NCBI RefSeq assembly: GCF_016900315.1
Contig: NZ_JACSNQ010000007.1
Coordinates: 25,693-89,692 of the forward strand
DNA: 64,000 bases
Direction: 5' to 3'
Source of the DNA: Olsenella profusa
GTDB lineage: Bacteria; Actinomycetota; Coriobacteriia; Coriobacteriales; Atopobiaceae
Shown here piece by piece: positions 53,614 to 64,000 of the stretch. Within the stretch, counting starts at the first letter, position 1. Each line of letters starts with the position of its first letter. The notes beneath the pieces are model-generated. The model was not told the DNA's origin. It searched no databases and saw nothing but the letters and a program-made list of their open reading frames with translations. The translations under genes were made by a program, and so were the position numbers.

Positions 53614-55280
53614 GACTCACTCCCCCTTCCGGCGACCTCGGCGAGACGTGCCGCGAGGTTGCGGATTCTCTTGTCGCAGCGATAGGCGGCCGGCCCGGCG
53701 AAGAAGCGGGCCGTGCACTCCATGACCTCGTCGACGATCACGAGGTCGTTCTCGGCGAGCGTGGTGCCCGTGGCCGTGATATCCACGATGCGGTCTGCCA
53801 TGCCCACGATGGGCCCGAGCTCGATGTTGCCGTGCAGGGCCACGATGTCGACCTGCTGGCCGATGGAGTCATAGTAGTCCTGCGTGATGCGCGGGTACTT
53901 GGTGGCCACGCGCATCGAGCCGCGCCAGGCGTAGTTGCGCTCGGCCCGCCCGGCCGCCGCGGCCGGCTCGGCCACCACGAAGCGGCAGCCGCCGTAGCGC
54001 AGGTCGACGAGCTGCAGCAGGTCGAGCCCCGCCTCGATCAGCGAGTCCTTGCCACAGACGCCGCAGTCCGCGCCGCCGTGGCCCACGAAGGCGGGCGCGT
54101 CCTGTGCGCGCACGATAACGTACTCCACGTCGCCGGCGGCTATGACGAGCTTGCGCCCGGGGTCGGCGAGCTCGGCGGTGGGCAGCCCCGCCGCGGCGAG
54201 CGCCGCCACCGTCTCCTTGAAGAGCGAGCCCTTGGGCACGGCGATCCTGAGCGGGCGCTCGGCCAGGCGCACGCCCGGCGTCACCACGCCGGAGACGCCC
54301 GGCTCGCCGAGCACCTCCTGGAGCCGCTCGAGCGAGAGGGCAAACCCGCAGGCGGCTACGCCGGGCCGGCCGAGGTTGGCGAGCACCGCGTCGTAGCGGC
54401 CGCCCGAGGCGAGGCTCGCGGCGATGCCCTCGGAGTAGGCCTTGAAGATGATGCCCGTGTAGTAGTCGAACGAGTTGATGATCGAGAAGTCAAAGGAGAG
54501 CCGCCCGGCCTCGAAGAGGTCCGAGAGCTCGGCGGTCAGGGCGGAGAGCTCGGCGGTGCCGCGCGCCGCCTCCGCCACGCCCGCCTCGGCGAGAAGGACG
54601 TCGAGCCGGGAGATCACCTCGGGACCGCCGCCCATGCGCGGGACCTCGTGGAGCGCGCGGGCCTGCGCCGGGCTGATCCCCTGCGTGGCGTCGATGAGCT
54701 CGTCGAGGGAGACGAGGTCGGAGTCGTGCACGAGGGAGAGGACCTGCTCGCGGAAGTCGTCCGTGGGTGCGCACGCGTCGAGCAGGGCCGTGAGCGGCGT
54801 CACCGAGCCAAAGACGATGCGCCAGGCGGGCACCTCGAGGGCGCCGAGCGCCTCGGCGAGCAGGCGCACGACCTCGACCTCCGAGGCGGCGCCGTCGGCC
54901 CCGACGAGCTCGATGCCGAGCTGGGTGAACTGGCGCGGCTGCCCGCGCAGGCTCGGCTCCTCGCGCACCACCGGGGCGCAGTAGCGGAAGCGCGCCGGCA
55001 GGTCGCCGGCGGCCACGCGCTCGGCCACGAGGCGCGCGACGGGCAGCGTGAGGTCGGGCCGCAGCACGAGGAGGGAGTCGTCCACGTCGAAGAGCTGGAA
55101 CGGCGAGTCGCGCAGGCGGCTGCCGCGCTCGAGCGCCGAGCGGTCCTCGAGCAGGGGCGTCTCCACGGGCAGGTAGCCGTGGGCGGTGAAGCACCCCCGC
55201 ACGACGTCAGTGATGCGCTCGCGGGCGAGCGCCTCCCTCGGGAGGATGTCGCGGAAGCCGCGGGGAGTTCCTGTTCTCAC
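53610..55280 (-). CDS. Fusion of HisZ and short HisG (ATP phosphoribosyltransferase)
   Basis: 556 residues in one frame. Residues ~1-335 are a HisRS-like HisZ regulatory domain (GFRDILPREALAR, LRPDLTLPVARL, SFDYYTGIIFKAY). Residues ~345-556 are a short-form HisG catalytic domain (LRIAVPKGSLFKETV, with DIVDITATGTTLAEN at the PRPP site). These usually form a hetero-octamer of separate chains; here they are one protein. It makes the first committed step and heads the histidine operon, overlapping hisD by 4 bp. ATG at 55280. Confidence 0.93.
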   Translation of the reverse strand: MRTGTPRGFRDILPREALARERITDVVRGCFTAHGYLPVETPLLEDRSALERGSRLRDSPFQLFDVDDSLLVLRPDLTLPVARLVAERVAAGDLPARFRYCAPVVREEPSLRGQPRQFTQLGIELVGADGAASEVEVVRLLAEALGALEVPAWRIVFGSVTPLTALLDACAPTDDFREQVLSLVHDSDLVSLDELIDATQGISPAQARALHEVPRMGGGPEVISRLDVLLAEAGVAEAARGTAELSALTAELSDLFEAGRLSFDFSIINSFDYYTGIIFKAYSEGIAASLASGGRYDAVLANLGRPGVAACGFALSLERLQEVLGEPGVSGVVTPGVRLAERPLRIAVPKGSLFKETVAALAAAGLPTAELADPGRKLVIAAGDVEYVIVRAQDAPAFVGHGGADCGVCGKDSLIEAGLDLLQLVDLRYGGCRFVVAEPAAAAGRAERNYAWRGSMRVATKYPRITQDYYDSIGQQVDIVALHGNIELGPIVGMADRIVDITATGTTLAENDLVIVDEVMECTARFFAGPAAYRCDKRIRNLAARLAEVAGRGSES

Positions 55281-55731
55281 GTCCGGTCCTTTCAGGCGCC
55301 TCCTGGCGCCGGTCTGCGTCTGCTGTCGGCCGACGGGCGGGGTGACCCGGGTCCGTCGCCACGGTGGCTACTTTAGCACAGTAAAGTGGCCCGGCAAGGG
55401 CGAGGAGGCAGCGTTTGCCGGGCTGAAACGAAAGGCGCGGGAGTGCACGGCGGCGGGGCGGGCTGACGCGACGGAGCACGGCGGGCGCGGGACCAAACCT
55501 GACTGGGCGCGCCCGGCCTGGCACCGGCCGGCAGCCGGTGCGGGCACGGCGGGCGACCGCCGCAGCCGCCCACCGCCAAAAGGGGCCCGCTCGTCGACGG
55601 TCCGCGGCCCTGGCCAGCCACCACACCCCCGCCGAGCTGCCCGCGAAGGCCCGTGAAAGCCAGCATGCAGACAAACGGAAGGGGCGCCCTGTTACGCTGT
55701 GCGGCCCATCAACGCGACGGAAGGAGCAGAC
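55281..55731. other. Gap upstream of the histidine operon
   Basis: No gene is supported in these 451 bp. A 9-bp hairpin (GCCCGGCAA with TTGCCGGGC, 55389-55423) sits ~110 bp before hisZG. A second small dyad with ACTTTA/TAAAGT lies at about 55367-55388. TTGCCG and TAAAGT on the minus strand, 16 bp apart, could be the promoter. No T-box signature and no His-rich leader peptide were found. Confidence 0.4.
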
Positions 55732-56238
55732 ATGGCACTCTACTGGCCCGAGGCGGCACTTGCGGTGGCCTGCACGGGGACGGAGGAGGCCCAGGAGTGG
55801 CCGGGCAACGTGCTCGTGATCTCCATGCGACCGGAGCAGGCGGACGACCCCGAGTTCGTCGAGACGGTCATCGACCTCGTGGTCGACCGGATCTTCGAGC
55901 ACCGTCGGATGCTCGTCAAAGACCTGCTCGCCAGCGGGTCGACGGTGCCGGAGCCCCGTGGCGGCACCCATGACGGCGACGGCGCGAGCGAGGCCGAGCG
56001 CGCCGAGGCGCTGCTGCGACGCAACATCATGGAGGACGCCCCCGGGACGTGCAACGACACCTGGGACCCCGCGGAGCACGCATACGGCGAGAGGGGCCCG
56101 TGGGCAGGCGGGGACCTCGGCGACCACGGCTGGCTGGGCTACGGCGACGTGTACGGTCCCTACCCCGGCGTCGCGCCCGACCCCGCGCACTCCCCGCTCG
56201 TCGTCAACCACTGCGACCAGCTCGTCATCCACGCCTGA
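55732..56238 (+). CDS. Unknown acidic protein
   Basis: 168 residues, acidic, soluble, without signal or membrane segment. A folded-looking N-terminal part (~1-75, ALYWPEAALAVACTGTEEA to FEHRRMLVKDLLASG) is followed by a Gly/Asp/Pro/Tyr-rich C-terminal part (GDLGDHGWLGYGDVYGPYPG). ATG behind GGAAGGAG, so a real gene is likely. No family recognised. It is followed by a strong hairpin whose right arm is part of the 34-bp repeat flanking the toxin-antitoxin genes. Confidence 0.65.
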   Translation: MALYWPEAALAVACTGTEEAQEWPGNVLVISMRPEQADDPEFVETVIDLVVDRIFEHRRMLVKDLLASGSTVPEPRGGTHDGDGASEAERAEALLRRNIMEDAPGTCNDTWDPAEHAYGERGPWAGGDLGDHGWLGYGDVYGPYPGVAPDPAHSPLVVNHCDQLVIHA

Positions 56239-56244
56239 CCCGAG

Positions 56245-56285
56245 CGGCGGGCGGCGGCGACTCGCCGCCCGCCGTTCTTCTCGCC
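56245..56285 (+). terminator. Terminator after the unknown gene
   Basis: A 12-bp perfect GC stem (56245-56256 with 56263-56274), then TTCTTCT; the 12-bp word is at 56274-56285. Confidence 0.8.
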
Positions 56286-56286
56286 T
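56253..56286 (+). repeat. Left copy of a 34-bp direct repeat flanking the toxin-antitoxin genes
   Basis: Identical over 34 bp to 56912-56945; the two copies are 659 bp apart and enclose exactly the two toxin-antitoxin genes. Each copy contains most of a terminator hairpin and ends in the 12-bp word. Confidence 0.85.
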
Positions 56287-56353
56287 GAGCTCTTGCCGGT
56301 GTTTTCCTGCCTCTATTTTTGTTATATAGTTTTGTTTAATGAAAGGCGGGGTC

Positions 56354-56947
56354 ATGGCGCCGTACAAGGTCAAGGTCCACGGCCGCGTTTTCCTTCGCCA
56401 TCCGGACATCACGGAGCAAGACGTCCTCACCGCGTGGGCAAACGCGTTCGTTGTCCGGGAGCGCGTGGGAGCGGGGCTCCCCTCGGGCACGCTCGTGGCC
56501 CTTGGCGAGGACGGGCGTCACCGCACGCTGGAGATGGTGGGGGTTGTCCTTGAGGGAGGCGACATCCTCGTCTACCACGCCATGACGCCGCCGACGCAGG
56601 CGCTGGTACAAGAGCTCGAGGAGGGCAGGCATGGGCTACATCACGCGAGACGGCACCGAGCTTTCCGACGAGGCCATCGAAGAGCTCGCGGTGCGCTTCG
56701 AACACGGCGAGATGCCGGGCCGCTGGGGTCGAACCCTCGTGGGGCGGCCGCGCATCAGCACCGAGCCGCTGAGGCTCGTGGGGGTACGGGTACCGGGCTC
56801 GCTCGTCGAGGCCTTCGACGCCAAGGCGGCGGCCCAGGGCCAGACGAGGTCCCAGCGCCTGCGGGCCCTCATGGAGCGCGACGTCCGCGGCAGCGAGTCC
56901 TGAGCGCGACGGGCGGCGACTCGCCGCCCGCCGTTCTTCTCGCCTAG
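56354..56947 (+). CDS. Toxin-like gene of a type II toxin-antitoxin pair, with no stop at the expected place
   Basis: The ATG at 56354 follows AAAGGCGGGG; an ATG at 56339 is also possible, just after a TATAGT -10 box (56325-56330). The first ~95 codons look real (KVKVHGRVFLRHPDIT, then LEMVGVVL and LVYHAMTPPTQALVQEL, a pattern I recall from small actinobacterial toxins of about 90 residues). No stop follows; the frame runs out of register through the whole antitoxin gene as Arg/His-rich sequence until 56947. Either the stop was lost by mutation or the protein carries a 100-residue nonsense tail. Confidence 0.55.
   Translation: MAPYKVKVHGRVFLRHPDITEQDVLTAWANAFVVRERVGAGLPSGTLVALGEDGRHRTLEMVGVVLEGGDILVYHAMTPPTQALVQELEEGRHGLHHARRHRAFRRGHRRARGALRTRRDAGPLGSNPRGAAAHQHRAAEARGGTGTGLARRGLRRQGGGPGPDEVPAPAGPHGARRPRQRVLSATGGDSPPAVLLA
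56631..56903 (+). CDS. Ribbon-helix-helix type antitoxin
   Basis: 90 residues. The N-terminal part (YITRDGTELSDEAIEELA, then FEHGEMPGRWG) resembles antitoxins that bind the partner toxin, and the C-terminal half (RLVGVRVPGSLVEAFDAKAA, then RSQRLRALMERD) is a ribbon-helix-helix-like DNA-binding region. The ATG at 56631 has GAGGAGG upstream inside the toxin frame. The codon pattern strongly supports this frame over the overlapping toxin frame. It would neutralise the toxin and repress the operon. Confidence 0.75.
   Translation: MGYITRDGTELSDEAIEELAVRFEHGEMPGRWGRTLVGRPRISTEPLRLVGVRVPGSLVEAFDAKAAAQGQTRSQRLRALMERDVRGSES
56910..56945 (+). repeat. Right copy of the 34-bp direct repeat, with a terminator hairpin
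   Basis: 56912-56945 matches 56253-56286. It holds a 10-bp stem (56910-56919 with 56921-56930) followed by TTCTTCT, ending the antitoxin transcript. Confidence 0.85.
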
Positions 56948-56949
56948 GC

Positions 56950-58650
56950 CTAGCGGTGCAGCAGACGGCCGGCGAGCCGTCCGATGACGCCCGCCTCGGG
57001 CACGTGCAGGACGAGCGCGCCGCCGTAGGTGGCGACCAGCGCCGGGATGCCGGCGGCCACGCAGTAGAGCACCGAGCGCACCGTCGCGCCCGAGCAGTCC
57101 CCCACCCAGGTGTTGAGCGCGTACAGGATCAGGGCGCCCACGGCCGCGCCGGCAGCGCCGAGGGCAAGCGTGCGGAGCGTGGACAGGAGCACGCCGCCGA
57201 GGCCGATGGGGCCGAGCGTGCGGCGCAGGCTCGCAAACATCACCACGCAGAGGGTGACGAAGAAGAGCGTCGACGAGAAGGCCACGAAGTCCAGGCCGAA
57301 GGTCGGAGTGAGGGCGAGCAGGGCCACCACCTGCACCACGGCGGCGATGACGTTGGCAACCGCACACAGCGCCATCCGCCGCATGGCGGAGGCGACCTTC
57401 TGCAGGTACATGTAGACGGCGTAGGACGGCAGCGAGATGGCGTAGAAGGAGAGGTAGGAGGCCGTCATGGAGAGCGCCTCGGCGGAGAAGCTCCCCGCGG
57501 CGAGCACCGATATGAGGGGGACGGAGAATACGATGAGGTAGAGGGCAAACGGCACCGCGAAGAACATGATCTGGCCGGTGCCCGAGGCTATGCCGCGGCG
57601 GAACACGCTGCGGTCCCCCTTGGCCCAGCTGTCGGAGAGCTCGGTGAACATCGCCGTGGTGATGGGCACCGTGAGGATGGAGTACGGCAGCGTGTACCAC
57701 AGGCGCGAGTAGTAGGTGATCGAGGCGCCCGTGGCCACCACGGAGAGCGCCGAGGAGGACTGCACCGACGTGGTCACGAAGGAGGCCACCACCACCGCCA
57801 GAGAGGGGACGCCGATCTTGAGGGTCTCCTTGAGCAGCGGGTCGTGCAGGTCGATGTGGAAGCGCAGGCGGATGCCGTGGCGCAGCATCGGGGGCACCTG
57901 CAGGAGCACCTGCACGGCGACGCCGAGGGGGTTGCCGAGGGCAAGGACCAGCAGCGCGAGCCCCGGGTTCTTGTCGGCGAGAAACGCATAGAGCAGGAAG
58001 GAGGCCGTGGTCACGAAGTTGTTGAAGATCGGAGCGGCCTGGCCCCAGAAGTAGTCGCGCTCGGCGTTGAGGACGCCCGAGAAGATGGACGAGAGCGCGT
58101 AGAGCACGACCTCGATGACGAAGAACCGGAAGAAGTAGACCGTGAGGTCGAAGTCGAAGTCGGAGGTCGCCGTGAACGACTGGGTGTAGACCATCTGCGC
58201 CGCGAAGATGAACCCGAGCACCGCGACCGCGCCCATAGCCACGAGCACAATCGAGACGAGGTTCGAGGTGTAGGCGCTTGCCCCCTCGGTGCCCGCGCGC
58301 TTCTTGACGCTCATGTAGACCGGCAGGAAGGCCGTGGTGAGCATACCCGCCGCGACGAGCTCGTAGAGCTGGTTGGGGAGGTTGTTGGCCACCGAGTAGC
58401 AGCTCGCCATCACCGTGACGCCGATGGCGTAGGCCTGGCCCCACGTGCGCATGAAGCCGGTGAGGCGGCTCACCACCACGAGCACGCTCATGAGGGCGGC
58501 GCTGCGGCCCACCTGCTCCTGGGTGCTGACGGCCTGCCGGGCGGGCGCCTCCTCGCGCGGGGCCGGGCGGCGGCCGGGGTCGGCGGCAGGCTCGACGGGC
58601 TCGTCGGGTCTCCTCATGTGCTTGGGCTGGTAGCTGGGCCTGCGACTCAC
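56950..58650 (-). CDS. murJ: MurJ-type lipid II flippase
   Basis: About 566 residues, MOP superfamily, with some 14 membrane helices from residue ~50 on. The family start (SVLVVVSRLTGFMRTWGQAY), NLPNQLYELVAAGMLTTAFLPVY and the Arg-rich charged positions of the transport cavity are visible. It moves lipid-linked peptidoglycan precursor across the membrane. The GTG at 58650 behind AAGGGAG is the chosen start; an ATG 11 codons on is possible. The N-terminal ~45 residues are Pro/Arg-rich and cytoplasmic. Confidence 0.93.
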   Translation of the reverse strand: MSRRPSYQPKHMRRPDEPVEPAADPGRRPAPREEAPARQAVSTQEQVGRSAALMSVLVVVSRLTGFMRTWGQAYAIGVTVMASCYSVANNLPNQLYELVAAGMLTTAFLPVYMSVKKRAGTEGASAYTSNLVSIVLVAMGAVAVLGFIFAAQMVYTQSFTATSDFDFDLTVYFFRFFVIEVVLYALSSIFSGVLNAERDYFWGQAAPIFNNFVTTASFLLYAFLADKNPGLALLVLALGNPLGVAVQVLLQVPPMLRHGIRLRFHIDLHDPLLKETLKIGVPSLAVVVASFVTTSVQSSSALSVVATGASITYYSRLWYTLPYSILTVPITTAMFTELSDSWAKGDRSVFRRGIASGTGQIMFFAVPFALYLIVFSVPLISVLAAGSFSAEALSMTASYLSFYAISLPSYAVYMYLQKVASAMRRMALCAVANVIAAVVQVVALLALTPTFGLDFVAFSSTLFFVTLCVVMFASLRRTLGPIGLGGVLLSTLRTLALGAAGAAVGALILYALNTWVGDCSGATVRSVLYCVAAGIPALVATYGGALVLHVPEAGVIGRLAGRLLHR

Positions 58651-58813
58651 CTTGTGGGCTCCCTTGCGATCGTGACAACGTTTCAATAGTGCCACCGCCG
58701 CCGAACCCCCCGCGCCCGGATGGCGAGAAGAGCGGCCAGACTCCACATTGGACGCCCGCGGCAGCCGGCCCACCCACGGCAGCCGGCCCACCCACGGCAG
58801 CCCGCGCTTCTCC

Positions 58814-59311
58814 CTACCGCACGATGTCGGCGTAGACGGCGTCGCAGAAGCGGGCGAGGTCGTCCGGCGCAAGCACCAGGGAGAGCCCGCGGCGCCCGCC
58901 GGAGACGTGGATCGCGTCGAAGAGCTGCGCCGTCTCGTCGATGAGCGTGGGGAAGCGCTTCTTCATGCCTACCGGCGAGCAGCCGCCACGCACGTAGCCC
59001 GTGACCGGCTCGAGGTCGCGGACGTGCATCATGGCCAGGCTCTTCTCGCCGGCGGCCGCGGCCGCCTTCTTGAGGTCGAGCTCGTCTGCCACGGGGATGC
59101 AGCAGACCACGTGGCCGCCCGAGGCCGCCTCGCAGACGAGCGTCTTGAAGCTCGCCGCCGGGTCCTCCCCCAGCATCTGTGCGATGTGCAGCCCCAGCTC
59201 GCTCGAGGTGTCGGTCTCGTCCACCTCGTAGGCCTCCCACGAGAAGGGCACGCCGGCCGCCTCGAGCTCACGCATCGCGTTGGTCTTCTGGAGCTTCTCC
59301 CGCCGCGCCAC
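58814..59311 (-). CDS. YbaK-type Cys-tRNA(Pro)/aminoacyl-tRNA deacylase
   Basis: 165 residues. Marks of the YbaK/EbsC family: FKTLVCEAASGGHVVCCIPV with the catalytic-site Lys, GYVRGGCSPVGMKKRFPTLI and the C-terminal GGRRGLSLVLAPDDLA. It removes Cys mischarged on tRNA-Pro, or similar. The GTG start lies one base after the uvrA stop, with GAGGAGAGG inside the uvrA end, so it is coupled to uvrA. It is closer to true YbaK than the copy at 16303. Confidence 0.9.
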   Translation of the reverse strand: MARREKLQKTNAMRELEAAGVPFSWEAYEVDETDTSSELGLHIAQMLGEDPAASFKTLVCEAASGGHVVCCIPVADELDLKKAAAAAGEKSLAMMHVRDLEPVTGYVRGGCSPVGMKKRFPTLIDETAQLFDAIHVSGGRRGLSLVLAPDDLARFCDAVYADIVR

Positions 59312-59312
59312 G

Positions 59313-62198
<2,886 letters not shown>

Positions 62199-62310
62199 GT
62201 GGGGCCTCCCGAGTTGCGTGTCTCTAGCCGTTCCAGTGTAGCCGAGCGGCCGGACGGCGGCGGGGCGCGCCCCGGGCTTCACGTGACCTGCAACACGTGT
62301 TCTAGTTTCA

Positions 62311-62368
62311 CGGCGAGAAGAACCGTCGGGCCGCGGCGTGGCGCCCGGCGTCGAGGTTCTTCTCGCCG
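62311..62368. terminator. Hairpin of an inverted pair of the 12-bp word
   Basis: A perfect 14-bp stem (62311-62324 with 62355-62368) with GGCGAGAAGAAC at 62312 and its complement at 62356, spaced by 30 nt, between the MBL-fold gene and uvrA. Same design as 474-530. Confidence 0.6.
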
Positions 62369-62396
62369 GGCGAGGGGGCCACGCCCCGGGTCGTGC

Positions 62397-63485
62397 CTAC
62401 GCCAAGAGGTAGCGGCTCACACCGTCTGCATCGCGCGTGCGGTGCACGGAACCGACGGCCACCAGGTGGTCGAGGTGCGCCACGCTCTCCGAGGCGAGGA
62501 ACCACCGCGTGAGCGCGGGCAGCTCGTCCCAGCCGCCGTCGAGCGCGCGCCAGCCCATCGCGGGCATGAGCTCGCGCCCCGTGCGGCCCGGCCCCAGCGC
62601 CACCGCGTCGAGGGCGCGGGCGCTGCGGCGCTCGTGGTGGGCGGCGTTCTCCTCGCAGCGCTCGGCGAGGGTGCCCCGCTGCAGGCCGTGGCCCATGAAG
62701 GCGTGCTCCACGCCCCTGCGGGCCAGCCGCCGGAGCGTGGCGACCTGCTCGCCGATGGGGTCCTCGCCCTCGTCCCAGAAGCCGATACAGGTGGAGCACA
62801 GGAAGAGCACCGCGTCGCCGAGAAACGCCGTGTGCGTGGAGCCCTCCCAGAGCACGCACTGGCCCGGCGTGTGGCCGGAGGCGGCGCACACCTCGAAGGA
62901 CCAGCGCCCGCAGCGCACCTCCTCGCCGGGGGCCACCGTGGAGAAGGGGATGCCCTCCCGGGCAAAGTCCAGCGTGTGATCCCAGATCACGTCCGCGAGC
63001 TCCGCCGCCTCGGCCTCGCCGAAGCCCTCCGCCGCAAGGCGGGAGGCCATCTCCGCGCGCCAGGCGACGGTGGTGAAGCGGCACATGTCGGCCGCCACGC
63101 CCTCGGGTACGAGCACGCGCACGCCGGCCTCGGCCAGCTCGCGGGCCAGGCCCACGTGGTCGATGTGGGCGTGCGTGCAGAAGAGCGTGACGGGCGTCGT
63201 CGCCGGGTCCACGCCCAGGCCGAGCAGCGCCCGCATGAGGCGCGTGTCGTTCAGGGGGTCCGGCGTGCCCGCGTCCACCACGAGCGCCTCGCCGCCGTCC
63301 ACCACCACGAAGGCGTTGACCGACGGCAGGAAGGTGTCCCCCATGAGCAGCTCGACGCGCCAGACCTCGGGCTCGTCGAGCACCTGGCGGCAGGTGAAGC
63401 CGTCCTCGTCGAGGGTGAAGCAGTTGGCCCCGCAGCCGGCGCCCCACCCCTCGCCGGCGGGCGTAGCCGGCAGCCCGCTAGCCAA
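62397..63485 (-). CDS. Metallo-beta-lactamase-fold hydrolase
   Basis: 362 residues. The dinuclear metal motif THAHIDH (~107-113), a further His in ASGHTPGQ, the bridging Asp in FLGDAVLF and a last His in FMGHGLQ complete the MBL site. The substrate is unknown; the family covers thioesters, lactones and cyclic phosphates. The start is unsure: a TTG at 63485 overlaps the YhcH stop by 8 bp and follows GAAGGTG, but the first ~35 residues are atypical. Probably co-transcribed with yhcH. Confidence 0.82.
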   Translation of the reverse strand: MASGLPATPAGEGWGAGCGANCFTLDEDGFTCRQVLDEPEVWRVELLMGDTFLPSVNAFVVVDGGEALVVDAGTPDPLNDTRLMRALLGLGVDPATTPVTLFCTHAHIDHVGLARELAEAGVRVLVPEGVAADMCRFTTVAWRAEMASRLAAEGFGEAEAAELADVIWDHTLDFAREGIPFSTVAPGEEVRCGRWSFEVCAASGHTPGQCVLWEGSTHTAFLGDAVLFLCSTCIGFWDEGEDPIGEQVATLRRLARRGVEHAFMGHGLQRGTLAERCEENAAHHERRSARALDAVALGPGRTGRELMPAMGWRALDGGWDELPALTRWFLASESVAHLDHLVAVGSVHRTRDADGVSRYLLA

Positions 63486-63942
63486 CGAGCACCTTCACGC
63501 AGACCTTCTTGAGCGGCGCCGGCTCGGCGTCGACCGGGCAGCAGCCGGGCTTGTGCGCGTCGCACGGCGGCGTCACCGCGAGGTCCCCCGCGCGCAGGAC
63601 GGCCCACGACTCGCGCGGGCCGGGCGTGTACAGGCCGAAGTCGTCGGCCTCGGAGAACTCGCCGACCGGCGTGCACTCCCCCACCGGCGCCACGCCGATG
63701 AGCTCGGTGCCGCTGATGACGAAGTGGATGTCGGCGTAGCGGCGGTGCGCCTCGTAGTTCTTCTCGCCGGGCGTCACGGTCGTGAGCTCCTGGACGTTGG
63801 CAAAGACCTCGTCGCCGTCGATCTCGTGGCGGCCGGGCGCAAGCTCGGCAAGGTCGTCGCGGCCAAGGAACGCGAGCGCCTTGGCAAGGCGGTCGGCGGG
63901 GACCTCGTTTTCGGCGAAGTCGGCCAGGGACGTGAGGATCAT
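63478..63942 (-). CDS. YhcH/YjgK/YiaL-family protein (possible sialic-acid anomerase)
   Basis: 154 residues, cupin-like fold. Marks: NYEAHRRYADIHFVISGTE and the C-terminal FGLYTPGPRESWAVL, FAVTP-type DAHKPGCC. E. coli YhcH/YiaL is linked to sialic-acid use, and sialic-acid genes are at 33464-41810, though not adjacent here. ATG behind AGGAGGGAG. A copy of the 12-bp word (63757-63768) encodes GEKN in the middle of the protein, in the position where relatives have a similar turn. Confidence 0.85.
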   Translation of the reverse strand: MILTSLADFAENEVPADRLAKALAFLGRDDLAELAPGRHEIDGDEVFANVQELTTVTPGEKNYEAHRRYADIHFVISGTELIGVAPVGECTPVGEFSEADDFGLYTPGPRESWAVLRAGDLAVTPPCDAHKPGCCPVDAEPAPLKKVCVKVLVG

Positions 63943-64000
63943 GGGGGTCTCCCTCCTGTGACGGCGGGTGGTACGGCAGACGGGGCGGGCGGGGCGACAC

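Noticed and set aside
55281..55731. T-box or His-leader attenuator before hisZG
   Set aside because: No T-box sequence on the minus strand and no run of His codons; only two ordinary hairpins.

Overview
The window is about 64 kb of GC-rich DNA from the chromosome of what looks like a member of the Coriobacteriia (Actinomycetota), probably the Atopobiaceae (Olsenella-like). This placement is inferred from gene content, codon bias toward G/C third positions, GTG/TTG starts and strong GGAGG-type ribosome binding sites; no marker search was possible. Most genes lie on the minus strand in tightly overlapping operons (ATGA/GTGA junctions).

Layout. 1-2,200: the tail of an LtaS-like sulfatase, tRNA-Val, decayed coding DNA and a repeat array. 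2,238-4,840: a plus-strand operon of a trigger-factor-like isomerase, thioredoxin and cysteine desulfidase. 4,979-9,867: a minus-strand operon of two half-size ABC exporters, a membrane-anchored protein and a LytTR regulator whose receiver lacks the phospho-acceptor Asp. 10,205-13,200: a decay zone with a truncated, frameshifted LtaS paralog, a truncated unknown gene, an IS1595-type transposase remnant and a second repeat array. 13,226-20,249: a methyltransferase, a GGCT-fold protein, an LPG-synthase-type membrane protein, a YbaK-type editing protein, MnmA with a cysteine desulfurase (tRNA thiolation), and a CmpB-type membrane protein. 20,339-25,219: tRNA-Gly, tRNA-Cys, tRNA-Gly and tRNA-Leu, a third array, and a partner-switching pair (STAS-HATPase fusion plus SpoIIE phosphatase). 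25,506-31,116: secG, tpiA, pgk, gap, whiA, rapZ. 31,245-41,810: sugar and sialic-acid catabolism (PfkB kinase, Gfo/Idh oxidoreductase, NanE, ROK kinase, NanA-like lyase) with an Opp-type ABC importer that contains a permease-ATPase fusion. 42,057-55,280: uvrC, a D-Asp-ligase-like ATP-grasp protein and the histidine genes, split into hisIE and hisZG-D-C-B-H-A-F by a plus-strand flavoprotein and a fourth array. 55,732-63,942: an unknown gene, a toxin-antitoxin cassette between 34-bp direct repeats, murJ, ybaK, uvrA, a metallo-beta-lactamase-fold protein and YhcH.

The most unusual content is non-coding. A 12-bp word, GGCGAGAAGRAC, occurs exactly 29 times by my reading on both strands, in intergenic hairpins and also inside genes, where it usually encodes Gly-Glu-Lys-Asn/Asp. 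It resembles a DNA-uptake-type word. Separately, four intergenic arrays each use their own short keyword, repeated in direct and inverted orientation. Spacings cluster near 41 or 62 bp, that is, whole numbers of helical turns. None of the arrays looks like CRISPR and none encodes protein.
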